Source: Iodobacter fluviatilis (lineage in GTDB: Bacteria > Pseudomonadota > Gammaproteobacteria > Burkholderiales > Chitinibacteraceae). Taken from it: a DNA stretch of 64,000 bases. A program made the position numbers and the translations under genes. The notes under the pieces are model-generated. The model ran no database searches and had not been told where the DNA came from. It saw only the letters and a list, made by a program, of their open reading frames with translations. Positions 9,700 to 17,895 of the stretch are shown here, in pieces. The DNA lies in NCBI RefSeq assembly GCF_004194535.1, contig NZ_CP025781.1, forward strand, positions 3,348,001 to 3,412,000. The letters are read 5' to 3'. The stretch's first letter is position 1. Every line of letters starts with the position of its first letter.

Positions 9700-10584
9700 T
9701 TACTCAGAAGAGCGTTGAACAAGATTCGTGAGCCACTTCCTCGCCGAGCTACCAGAGGATCGACGATGCCAGCCAACCACGACGTCGAAAGTTCCCATCT
9801 CAGAATCAAATGATAGGATGTTGAGATGACTTGAACGCGCCAGGGCAGATGGAACGAATGCTACAACGTCATTGAATTCGAGAAAAGGGATTAGGGACGT
9901 ATAACAAGGAAGTACCGCAGTGACTTGTCGGGAGACCGAGTGTTTATGTAAGAAGGATTCCACATTATCCACAAGGTGGGATGCACCATTTGCAAACCCA
10001 ATATGTGAGTGGTTTTGGAGGTCGCCAACAGTACGAATGGAGGATGATATAAGTGAGTTTTTACCCACAACCCACGAATACTGTTCTTTCTTTAGGTGCG
10101 CTTTAACTACACCTGCACTGACGAACTCGGAGAACCCAATAAGTATATCTGCATCTCCACTTGCCAAGCTTGCCTCATGAGTTTGTGGATCGAAATCTTT
10201 CACATGCAGCCTCACGCTAGGTGCTTCAAGCGCAATCAAGCTTGAGAGACGTGGGATGATCGTTAACTGAGCATACTCATTTGCTATCAGCCGGAACGTC
10301 GCCGTAGAGGTAGTGGCATCAAAAGAGCTATCGTTGAACAGACCATCAACGTCCAGCAATATTTTTTCGAATTTTGCTGCCAAGCCCAAAGCGAAGTCCG
10401 TTGGCTTCAGCCCACTACTCTGCCTGAGAAACAACTCATGAGGAAAAGCTTCTCGGAGACGCTTGAGATACCCGCTAATAGCCTGCTGCGACACGCCTGT
10501 TTCCTCGGCCACCTTGGACACATTGCCCACCCTTACCAGCTGAAGGAAGATCCGCATGTGCTTCAGATCGAATTTATCCATCAT
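9700..10584 (-). CDS. LysR-type transcriptional regulator
   Basis: The 294-residue protein begins MMDKFDLKHMRIFLQLV and has a LysR winged helix-turn-helix (VSKVAEETGVSQQAISGYLKRL, spanning about residues 24-45), followed by a periplasmic-binding-protein-like effector domain. An upstream in-frame TTG at 10605 exists, but it lies inside the operator-like palindrome, so I prefer ATG 10584. It is divergent from the SDR gene at 10678 and convergent with the phzF-like gene, and probably controls the SDR gene and itself. The effector is unknown. Confidence 0.88.
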   Translation of the reverse strand: MMDKFDLKHMRIFLQLVRVGNVSKVAEETGVSQQAISGYLKRLREAFPHELFLRQSSGLKPTDFALGLAAKFEKILLDVDGLFNDSSFDATTSTATFRLIANEYAQLTIIPRLSSLIALEAPSVRLHVKDFDPQTHEASLASGDADILIGFSEFVSAGVVKAHLKKEQYSWVVGKNSLISSSIRTVGDLQNHSHIGFANGASHLVDNVESFLHKHSVSRQVTAVLPCYTSLIPFLEFNDVVAFVPSALARSSHLNILSFDSEMGTFDVVVGWHRRSSGSSARKWLTNLVQRSSE

Positions 10585-10599
10585 GAAAAGTTGTATCTC

Positions 10600-10628
10600 A
10601 TACAATTTTATTATGATTTTAATTGTAT
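10600..10628. promoter_or_regulatory. Palindromic operator between lysR and the SDR gene
   Basis: ATACAATT (10600-10607) and AATTGTAT (10621-10628) form an interrupted palindrome with a 13-base centre, containing the T-N11-A arrangement typical of LysR-type binding sites. It sits in the divergent intergenic region, where autoregulation is expected. Confidence 0.6.
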
Positions 10629-10677
10629 CATGGCTAGTTTAGTATGAGGTCACAAACTTCATTACTAGGAATTTTCC

Positions 10678-11286
10678 ATGAAAACTGTAATTCTTATTGG
10701 CGCAAACGGTAAAATGGGTCAAGCGGCGTTGACTGGGCTTGGTAAACACCGCGTTATTACTGCTAGCCGCAGCGGAGAGGGTGTCGATTACAAGGTCGAC
10801 ATTACCGACAAAAACTCCATTCAAGAGCTGTACAAAAAAGTTGGTAGCTTCAATGCTGTGGTAAATACAGTCGGCGTCTGTGAGTACGCTCCGTTTGAAT
10901 CTATGACCAGCGAGCAGTGGGATACCACTATTCAAAGCAAACTGGTTGGTCAGATCAACTTGGTGAGCGTTGGCTTGCAATATATCGAGGACGGCGGCTC
11001 GTTCACCCTGATCTCGGGCATCTTGAATATGAAGCCGATTCCGTTCGCTATCGCTGATGCCACCACCAGCGGAGCTATTGACACCTTCGTAAAATGTGTC
11101 GCCCATGAGCTGCCGCGCGGTATTCGCATCAACGTTGTGAACCCAACCGTTCTGGAAGAAGCATGGCACGTCTACGGTGAAATGATGCCAGGCTTCCAAC
11201 CGGTACCAAGTGTATTGGTGGGTAAAGCGTTTGAACGTTCTGTTGACGGCTTCATCAGCGGGGAGGTTATCTTCGTAGACGCGTAA
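10678..11286 (+). CDS. Atypical short SDR-family protein (PRK07578-like)
   Basis: The 202-residue Rossmann protein has the N-terminal nucleotide motif GANGKMGQA (residues 8-16), VVNTVGV in place of NNAG, and a serine in LISGIL. However, the Tyr-x-x-x-Lys catalytic pair is absent: the expected place reads FAIADATTSGAIDTF. The C-terminal LPRGIRINVVNPTVLEE is as in a compact SDR subfamily I recall as short chain dehydrogenase, provisional. Reductase chemistry by the usual mechanism is therefore doubtful. It is divergent from a lysR gene, its likely regulator, and ends at a hairpin terminator. Confidence 0.8.
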   Translation: MKTVILIGANGKMGQAALTGLGKHRVITASRSGEGVDYKVDITDKNSIQELYKKVGSFNAVVNTVGVCEYAPFESMTSEQWDTTIQSKLVGQINLVSVGLQYIEDGGSFTLISGILNMKPIPFAIADATTSGAIDTFVKCVAHELPRGIRINVVNPTVLEEAWHVYGEMMPGFQPVPSVLVGKAFERSVDGFISGEVIFVDA

Positions 11287-11327
11287 GTTGCTAAAAGCGT
11301 CAGTCTATATTTATCAGAATGAATCAG

Positions 11328-11354
11328 AACTCCGCTTCACGAGGCGGGGTTTTG
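11328..11354 (+). terminator. Rho-independent terminator after the SDR gene
   Basis: AACTCCGC and GGCGGGGTT pair around a 7-base loop, followed by TTTTG. It lies 40 bases after the stop codon of the SDR gene. Confidence 0.7.
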
Positions 11355-11580
11355 ATTCGTAGTTTTTCTGAAATGCTCACTAAACCTTCTCCGATTTCAC
11401 CTGACTGAGGGGCAGTACACAATGTTTTGATATAAGCAGTTTGTACTGCTTAGCGTGTACCTACAAAGCACAGCTGTATACGGAAGAGGGCGAGCAGCCT
11501 TGAATGATGAGGTGGCGTAAATACTGGGTTTTTCTAGGGTTTGCGAACTGTGGCGAACCCCTTAAAACTGCTTTCTACTT

Positions 11581-11820
11581 TCATTTAAAACCTAGCGTAG
11601 GCATTTGCGCGGTTTTCCCTGGTAACTCGTCTTTATCCCATTGCAATAAAAGCCGCCCCCAGCCTATTTGATAGGCAAGCAAATCGCATGTAGATATTTT
11701 ACTTTCTATTTCGGGCCGCCTTGTATCTTGCTCAGGAATGGTGGCGAGCTCATTAATGAGCTTGGAATAGGCGCTGTCAAAGTTTAGAAGCAGCTCTGCT
11801 TTATTGCATGGAAGTGGCAT
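11581..11820 (-). pseudogene. Truncated ClbS/DfsB (DinB-like) family protein
   Basis: From ATG 11820 (AGAGGA 6 bases upstream) the frame reads MPLPCNKAELLLNFDSAYSK and continues to a WGRLLLQWDKDE segment and PTLGFK, then stops. The start and the helix with WxxxLLxW match the N-terminal half of ClbS/DfsB four-helix proteins, which are usually about 170 residues. Here only 79 residues remain, and no continuation of the family is found downstream in other frames. It is probably a 3'-truncated gene, though a short functional protein cannot be excluded. Confidence 0.5.
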
Positions 11821-11948
11821 GGCATGTCCTCTGCTAATTAATTTAATGGCATAAATTAAAATACGGCTCAAAATATGTAAATAATCTGGGTATCTGCTCT
11901 GGCATATTCAGGTTAACTTGAGCATCCATCATCCCATGCAGAGTGATT

Positions 11949-12977
11949 ATGCTTAGCCGATTCCTCAGTTTTACTCTGGTTTTATCCGTCATGAGTTCGG
12001 CGGCTTTCGCTGCCGCCCCGACTCTGCAGCATTTTATTTACATTAATCACCGCGAGGCGGGTGGTGAAAATATTAAGGCGGATAAGGGGCTGCTTGATCC
12101 ACGCTTTAGTGGTGCGCAAATTGTCTATAAATGGCGGGATCTTGAGCCGACTAAAGACAACTACGATTTTAGCGCCATTAAAGCAGATATCGTCTATTTG
12201 AATTCGATGAATAAAAAGCTGTGGATTCAGCTACAAGAAAAGTCATTTTCGCCCCGCCCCAATGTGCCTGCCTATCTTTTGCAAGACCCTATTTATAAGG
12301 GCGGCGCGATTAAGCAAAGTATGCTGAGTGCGCCAGAGCGTGATCCTAATAAGCCGGTTACGGATGATGAATACGGTTGGTCGCCCAAAATGTGGGAGCC
12401 ACCAGTACGTGATCGTTATCAAAAATTAATCCAGCAATTAGGTCGTGAATTTGATGGCAAGATTGCAGGGATTAATTTCAGCGAAAGCTCAATTGATGTT
12501 GGCACTGAAAACGCCGATGGCAGTACCACTTTCCCTCAGGATTTCAATCCTAAGGCCTATGTGGATGCGATTGGCGACAATATGCGCGTATTGGCTGGGT
12601 CGTTTAAGCAATCCACCGCCATGGTGTATTTAAACTTCCTGCCCGATGAATGGCTGCCAGGTGATGATAAGGGTTATATGCGCGGCTTATTTGCCTTGGC
12701 CAAATCGCTAAAAATGGGAATTGGCGGACCAGATTTAATGCCCTACCGCAAAAGCCATATGGCGCAGACCTATGGGTTTTTTAAAGATTATCCTAACAAT
12801 TTGGTAAAGGGCATGGCGGTGCAAGACGGCAACCTTCGCCAAATTAATCCTAAGACCGGCAAAAAAAATACGGTGGAAGATATTCTGAGTTTTGGTCAAA
12901 ATTATCTCGGCTTGGATTATATTTTTTGGGTAGAAGACGAGCCTTATTTTACGAATGAGGTACTAAAAAAACTTTAG
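11949..12977 (+). CDS. Secreted glycoside-hydrolase-like protein
   Basis: The 342-residue protein (ATG 11949) begins with a signal peptide MLSRFLSFTLVLSVMSSAAFA. The mature part has YKWRDLEPTKDNYDF and a following KKLWIQLQEKSF segment, resembling the beta-2/beta-3 strands of TIM-barrel glycosidases (GH42/GH5-like) in which a W-x-x-lEP-x-x-g-x-y-d-f motif recurs. A later GINFSESSID could carry an acidic catalytic residue, and EDEPYF is near the C-terminus. Family and substrate are not established. An in-frame GTG at 11943 is also possible. Confidence 0.6.
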   Translation: MLSRFLSFTLVLSVMSSAAFAAAPTLQHFIYINHREAGGENIKADKGLLDPRFSGAQIVYKWRDLEPTKDNYDFSAIKADIVYLNSMNKKLWIQLQEKSFSPRPNVPAYLLQDPIYKGGAIKQSMLSAPERDPNKPVTDDEYGWSPKMWEPPVRDRYQKLIQQLGREFDGKIAGINFSESSIDVGTENADGSTTFPQDFNPKAYVDAIGDNMRVLAGSFKQSTAMVYLNFLPDEWLPGDDKGYMRGLFALAKSLKMGIGGPDLMPYRKSHMAQTYGFFKDYPNNLVKGMAVQDGNLRQINPKTGKKNTVEDILSFGQNYLGLDYIFWVEDEPYFTNEVLKKL

Positions 12978-13084
12978 TATTTTTTTAAATGCAGCTTCTT
13001 TGTCTTAATAAAACGTGAGAAAGGAAGCTAAATACAGTTTTACCGCTGCTCATTTTTTATCTGTTATCTGGGAGTTTTAATTCT

Positions 13085-13678
13085 TTGAGTACCATCCCTT
13101 CTGACTTGCTTAGCATCCTGCCTTACCGACAGACTTCCGGGCAGGTGCGGCGGGATATTGCTTTGCTGATGCATCGTGTATGGCCTGATCAGTCTGCTCC
13201 CTCTCAGGGCGAAGCCGTGCCAGAGGAGCATGATCCGGAGCTAGATGCGCTTTGCTGCTTTATATACCGGGGCAATCGCCTGCTGAGCTACGCTGCGATC
13301 CTGAACTTTACACTTAGCCACGCTGAGCAGACCTTTTCCGTGGCCGCATTGAGCTGTGTGGCAACCGACCCTGCCTATCAAAATCAAGGCCTAAGCAGTT
13401 TAGTTGTCAGTGCAGCCACTCGTTGTATTGAAAACAGCCATGCTGATATCGGCTTGTTTACTTGCGATCCACCACTTGCTTCGTTCTACGCCAAAGCAGG
13501 CTGGCCAGCGGTTTCTGGCGTGGTAGTGATTGGAAGCCATGATGCGTGCGCATTATCTAGCGCAGAGCTGGGCAAGGTGGTGCTGCTTCGCCTGTTGTCT
13601 GAGCATGCACACGACCACGCTGCGGCATTTGCGAATACCACTCTTTCACTGGGGTTGCCGCTGGGGCAGTTTGTCTGA
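13085..13678 (+). CDS. GNAT family N-acetyltransferase
   Basis: The 197-residue protein has the acetyl-CoA segment VATDPAYQNQGLSSLVV (residues 96-112, with the Q-x-x-G-L/x-x pattern of motif A) and the later ASFYAKAGW, typical of the GNAT C-terminal half. The N-terminal region (residues 1-60) is variable. The start is TTG 13085, with GGGAG about 10 bases upstream. There is no nearby ATG. Substrate unknown. It stands alone between a secreted protein gene and a membrane protease gene. Confidence 0.78.
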   Translation: MSTIPSDLLSILPYRQTSGQVRRDIALLMHRVWPDQSAPSQGEAVPEEHDPELDALCCFIYRGNRLLSYAAILNFTLSHAEQTFSVAALSCVATDPAYQNQGLSSLVVSAATRCIENSHADIGLFTCDPPLASFYAKAGWPAVSGVVVIGSHDACALSSAELGKVVLLRLLSEHAHDHAAAFANTTLSLGLPLGQFV

Positions 13679-13813
13679 TTCTGTAATAAGATGGGCATTG
13701 AGCCTTCTCTGAACTTACCCACAGTGCTTGCCCCTAAAAACTCAGAAACCCGTAAAATGCCCGCATTCGCTCTAAACTTTATGCATATTGACTTTTATTG
13801 AACTGGATACACC

Positions 13814-14911
13814 GTGGAATTATTAAATATTAACTGCCTAGGCAAAGCGCTTAGGCTGGAAGGAACGCCAGCGGGCTGGCAGCAGTTGTTTTGGGACAAT
13901 ACCTTAGTTGCAGAAAAAAACGCCTCGGCTGAGCGCGAAGGATTGAGCGCTTTGCAATTTGAGCTATCGGCGGTTAGCCCCGATGGCACCGCAGCAACGA
14001 CGCGTGTTCGCCTAGAAACAGATCTGCAATGGCAGCCCTTTTTGCTCAAATATCGCCTACTCGTTGATGAGCAAGAGGCGGTACAGGGCCAGCGCAATAC
14101 ACAGGATATCGAGCGGCAAACCCCCGTTGTGCCAATCACTAAAACCAATAAACTGAGCCTGCTTGGCTTGGGTGCTTTGGCGTTGAAACTGCTTAAAAGT
14201 GCCAAACTGGTGAAAGTAGCTTTAGCAGGGGCGAGCGTTGCGGCATATTCATGGTTGTTTTCTTTCCAATTTGCAATCGCCTTGATTGCCTGTTTGGTTT
14301 TTCATGAATACGGCCATATCAGGGCGATGAAATACTTTGGCATTAAGACCAAGGGCATTTATTTAATCCCCTTTATGGGCGGATTAGCGTTATCAGATGA
14401 AAAAATTAATACTCGCTGGCAAGATGTAGTGATTTCAATTATGGGGCCGACCTTTGGCTTATTATTGTCGATTGCATCGTTGGTGATTTATTGGCTAACC
14501 GGCTCGATGTTCTTTGCAGGCTTAGCCGCATTTAATGCGCTGCTTAATCTATTTAATCTATTGCCTATCCTGCCGCTTGATGGCGGCCACATTTTAAAAA
14601 GCATTAGTTTTTCGATGAATAGTGTGCTGGGCTTAGTGGCCTGTGTGGTAGGTGCTGCCTTCGGCGTATTTATCAGCTACACCCTTGGTTTGGCGTTATT
14701 AGGATTTTTATTGCTGATTGGTAGTGTGGAAATCGTCTTTGAATGGCGAGGCCGTCACCAAAGCCATCTATTGCCACTGGATCGCTATGGGCAAATCTTC
14801 TCTGCGGTGTGGTATTTAATCACCGTTGGCGCATTGATTGGCATCATCTGGTATTTTGCAGGGCATGGCGATGACATGTTGCGCATGCCTTTGCAGATTT
14901 TGAAGAGTTAA
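13814..14911 (+). CDS. M50 family (site-2-protease-like) membrane metalloprotease
   Basis: The 365-residue integral membrane protein has the zinc motif HEYGH at residues 164-168 within a hydrophobic segment and the third-ligand motif NLLPILPLDGG at 248-258 (Asp256). These are the two hallmarks of intramembrane M50 proteases. About 110 residues of soluble N-terminal sequence precede a basic hydrophobic stretch and five to six membrane segments. No PDZ domain is visible. The start codon is GTG. The substrate is unknown, and there is no sigma/anti-sigma pair next to it. Confidence 0.85.
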   Translation: MELLNINCLGKALRLEGTPAGWQQLFWDNTLVAEKNASAEREGLSALQFELSAVSPDGTAATTRVRLETDLQWQPFLLKYRLLVDEQEAVQGQRNTQDIERQTPVVPITKTNKLSLLGLGALALKLLKSAKLVKVALAGASVAAYSWLFSFQFAIALIACLVFHEYGHIRAMKYFGIKTKGIYLIPFMGGLALSDEKINTRWQDVVISIMGPTFGLLLSIASLVIYWLTGSMFFAGLAAFNALLNLFNLLPILPLDGGHILKSISFSMNSVLGLVACVVGAAFGVFISYTLGLALLGFLLLIGSVEIVFEWRGRHQSHLLPLDRYGQIFSAVWYLITVGALIGIIWYFAGHGDDMLRMPLQILKS

Positions 14912-14933
14912 GGTGTTGCTTAGTTTGTAATAT

Positions 14934-14964
14934 AAAAAAGCCAGATTTAATGATCTGGCTTTTT
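14934..14964 (+). terminator. Rho-independent terminator after the M50 protease gene
   Basis: Perfect arms AAAAAGCCAGAT / ATCTGGCTTTTT around TTAATG lie 23 bases after the stop codon. Confidence 0.9.
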
Positions 14965-15162
14965 AATGGGGAAAAAAGTTTGACTTGTTTCATTAAATAC
15001 TTCTCGCAGATAAAGCCAGCAGATTCATGTTTAGGCTTCTTGTTTAATAAACCCTACGAAATGCTAATTCAGATTAAGATAAAAGCTGAAGTTGATAGGG
15101 GTGGGGTGAAACTCACGTATTTTTCAGCATCGCTCTGGGGGGAAATGGATTTTTAGCAAAGC

Positions 15163-15549
15163 CTAGAGTGGGGCTTTATTGTTGCCAGAAGGTCGGAAGT
15201 AATCTGTGCTGATGACCTCATCAAACCAAGTGTTTACTGTATGGCTACAAATGTATTTTCTTATTACTCCTGGCTCTGGATATTCCATGTGAAAGTTAAA
15301 TGTTGCAGGCACGCTTGGGTTTTTTCCTCTTTTATTTAGGTAGGAGTGAAAAATTGAAACCGCTTCTTGCTCTGAGTAATGAATAATCAGTGCTTTAAGT
15401 ACTCCATGTGCATTTTGTTCACTAATTCTATGTGTTGGAATATGCTCATGAAATACCTCTACGAATAGACCATTGTTGTATAGCTCAACGCGAAAGCATT
15501 TTTCTTTTTTTCTTAATTTTTTACATATTTTGAAATTGGAATAATTCAT
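15163..15549 (-). CDS. Hypothetical protein, 128 residues
   Basis: An open frame with AAGG 8 bases before ATG 15549. The N-terminus is strongly basic (ICKKLRKKEKCFRVELY). The body is soluble, with no signal peptide or membrane segment, and contains a SEQEAVSIFHSYL helix and aromatic-rich beta-like segments. I do not recognise it. Its DNA is more AT-rich than its neighbours, which suggests recent acquisition. The 14965-15162 stretch beyond its 3' end holds no gene. Confidence 0.5.
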   Translation of the reverse strand: MNYSNFKICKKLRKKEKCFRVELYNNGLFVEVFHEHIPTHRISEQNAHGVLKALIIHYSEQEAVSIFHSYLNKRGKNPSVPATFNFHMEYPEPGVIRKYICSHTVNTWFDEVISTDYFRPSGNNKAPL

Positions 15550-15787
15550 GCGAAAGCCTTATAAGTGGTGTAATTATAAAAAATATTTTTTGGGTCTTGA
15601 TGGAAATGTTAATGAGTATTTTCATGGCACAATATATTCATAAATAAGATGCTTCCTTTCCTAATAACTTAAGCTTAGCATTTTTCTTTTTTTTCGTAGT
15701 TGCTTCAGTCTTTTGCTCTATTCTTACATCCCCTATTCTTCTATAAACCCGTAAAATACCCCCCTTTGCCTCAGCCAGATTTACGCC

Positions 15788-17260
15788 ATGTCGATTATTC
15801 TTTCTACTTTAAACGCTCGCTACACCCATGCCTCGCTTGGGCTGCGCTATTTGCTGGCCAATATGGGCGATTTGCGGGGGAAGACGCAGTTGGTGGAGTT
15901 TGTGATTGGCACCAAAACCACTGAAATAGTCGAGCAATTGCTGGCTAAGCATCCCAAGATTATTGGTTTTGGCGTGTACATCTGGAATGTGGAGGAAACT
16001 GAGCGGGTGGTGGCGATGCTGAAACGCGTTGCGCCGCAGATTAAGATTATCCTCGGTGGGCCCGAGGTATCTTATGAAAGCGCTGAGCAAAGTATTGTTC
16101 AGCTGGCAGACTATTTAATTACTGGTTGGGGCGAGGTGACTTTGCCTCAGCTTTGTAAGCAAATTTTGAACGGCCCGCAGCCCTTGATGAAAACGCATGT
16201 GGGTGTGCAGCCGCCGCTCAATGACTTGGCGCTGCCGTATTCCCTTTATACCGATGAAGATATTGCACACCGCACCCTGTATGTGGAAGCTTCCAGAGGC
16301 TGCCCGTTTAAGTGTGAATTCTGTTTGTCGGCGCTGGATAAAACGGCGTGGCCGTTTGATTTGGATGTGTTTTTGGCCGAGATGGAAACACTGTATCAGC
16401 GCGGTGCGCGGCTATTCAAATTTGTGGATCGCACGTTTAATCTGAATATCAAATCTAGCTTAAAGATCATGCAGTTCTTTCTGGATAAAATTGCCGCCTA
16501 CCCAGATGACCCTGTGTTTGCCCATTTTGAAGTTGTGCCCGATCATTTACCCGAGGCCTTAAAAGCAGGCATTAGTCAGTTTCCTGCCGGTGCTTTGCAA
16601 TTTGAGATTGGTATTCAAAGCTTTAATCCTGAAGTGCAAGCCTTGGTAAGCCGTAAGCAAAATAATGAAAAGGCGGCGGATAATATTTCTTGGCTGATTG
16701 AGCATTCGCACGCGCATTTGCATGTGGATTTAATTGCCGGTTTGCCGGGGGAAGATATGGCGAGTTTTGGGCGCGGTTTTGATCAGCTTTACGCCTTGCG
16801 CCCGCATGAAATTCAATTTGGTATTTTAAAACGCCTGCGCGGCACGCCAATTATTCGCCATACTAGCGACTTTGGCATGGTGTACGATCCTTACCCGCCT
16901 TACACCATTTTGGCCAATGGCCTGATAGATTTTGCCAACATGCAGCGTTTGGTGCGCTTTTCGCGCTATTGGGATTTAGTTGCCAATTCTGGCCGCTTTG
17001 CTAACACTTTGCCTGTGCTGCTGGGTGATGCGCCATTTGCGCGTTTTATGGCGTTTAGCGATTGGCTATATGCCAACACCGACGCCACCCACCGCATTGC
17101 GCTAGATAGATTAGCTAAAATGGTCGGCGAGTGGTTGGTGTTGCACAGCTTGTCTGAGCTTGCTGCTGCTGAGTTGATTGCATCAGACTATGCAGGTAAA
17201 TCTAAACGCGGAAAAAGCGGTGCAACCCCTCAGCGGCAAGCCATGCATCTACCCGCCTAA
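15788..17260 (+). CDS. B12-binding-domain radical SAM protein with DUF4080-like C-terminus
   Basis: The 490-residue protein has an N-terminal cobalamin-binding-like Rossmann domain (IIGFGVYIWN and ILGGPEVS near residues 58-95), then the radical SAM cluster motif C-x3-C-x2-C at Cys172, Cys176 and Cys179 (GCPFKCEFC). The radical SAM barrel ends with VDLIAGLPGED. The C-terminal 150 residues resemble DUF4080. The usual B12-ligand D-x-H-x-x-G is not obvious, so cobalamin binding is inferred from the fold only. The reaction is unknown. It probably has its own promoter in the AT-rich 15550-15787 region. Confidence 0.85.
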   Translation: MSIILSTLNARYTHASLGLRYLLANMGDLRGKTQLVEFVIGTKTTEIVEQLLAKHPKIIGFGVYIWNVEETERVVAMLKRVAPQIKIILGGPEVSYESAEQSIVQLADYLITGWGEVTLPQLCKQILNGPQPLMKTHVGVQPPLNDLALPYSLYTDEDIAHRTLYVEASRGCPFKCEFCLSALDKTAWPFDLDVFLAEMETLYQRGARLFKFVDRTFNLNIKSSLKIMQFFLDKIAAYPDDPVFAHFEVVPDHLPEALKAGISQFPAGALQFEIGIQSFNPEVQALVSRKQNNEKAADNISWLIEHSHAHLHVDLIAGLPGEDMASFGRGFDQLYALRPHEIQFGILKRLRGTPIIRHTSDFGMVYDPYPPYTILANGLIDFANMQRLVRFSRYWDLVANSGRFANTLPVLLGDAPFARFMAFSDWLYANTDATHRIALDRLAKMVGEWLVLHSLSELAAAELIASDYAGKSKRGKSGATPQRQAMHLPA

Positions 17261-17399
17261 ACTCAAACCACGCTACTCAATAAAAGTTAAAAGTAAGGTT
17301 CAGTAATCAGGGCAGGGTATAAATCCGAGCAATAGCCTGTGTAATCTGCCACTCAGAATAGATAACCTGTGATTGCAAGGCATAGCTCTTCGGGTTTAG

Positions 17400-17522
17400 C
17401 TCATTTTTGGGGCGGAACGAAAGTTAAAAATCGCTCATGGTACTCGTACCATGTCGCAATTTTCTCCTTGTTCAGCCCCAAAACTGGGCCAAACGCAGCC
17501 GTGAATGAAACGTCAACAGACT
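17400..17522. repeat. Dispersed repeat with IS5-like end
   Basis: This stretch has a central palindrome CATGGTAC/GTACCATG near 17436-17453 and ends in GAATGAAACGTCAACAGACTCTAG. The same terminal word recurs at 36701-36725 and, shorter, at 36228-36246. TCAACAGACCCTAG-type ends resemble the terminal repeats of some IS5-family elements. The other end was not found, so boundaries are approximate. Confidence 0.4.
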
Positions 17523-17690
17523 CTAGCAGCCTGTCGGACTTAGCATCAGTCAGCTGCAAAATCACCTGATCGGCCTATATTTCACCAGATTTTTAACCAA
17601 TAACGCGTTATTGGCGCTGCAAATCCGGCAAAATCTGGTCTAGATCATGCGATTTTTCGCTTCGACCGTCTAAGTCCGACAGGCTACTAG
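17523..17690. mobile_element. 168-bp CTAG-targeted MITE, subtype A, copy 1
   Basis: Terminal inverted repeats TAGCAGCCTGTCGGACTTA and complement (one mismatch: GGCTACTAG) bound a 168-bp palindromic element lacking an open frame. The interior carries GATCGGCCTATATTTCACC, and the copy at 43039 has the same interior in the opposite orientation. The element starts and ends with CTAG. It appears inserted into the CTAG at the end of the preceding repeat, so the two are nested. Confidence 0.85.
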
Positions 17691-17821
17691 GATAAAGTTA
17701 AAACCAAAATAGTTGCCATCGCAGTCGGGATTCCACCCCGTGGCGTTAGTGATACGCAAAGCTGGCCAGCATCGTTGCTGGTTAATTCAAGATCACCATT
17801 GTGAGCTAGATTCTTAAATGT

Positions 17822-17861
17822 AAAAGCGGGTGAAGCACTGAAAAATGCTTCACCCGCTTTA
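17822..17861 (-). terminator. Rho-independent terminator after pepN
   Basis: Arms AAAGCGGGTGAAGCA / TGCTTCACCCGCTTT around CTGAAAAA lie about 35 bases beyond the pepN stop. On the minus strand the stem is followed by TTTTA. Confidence 0.85.
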
Positions 17862-17895
17862 TGTCAGCTCAGATAAATTAAGCCAATGGCCTTAC

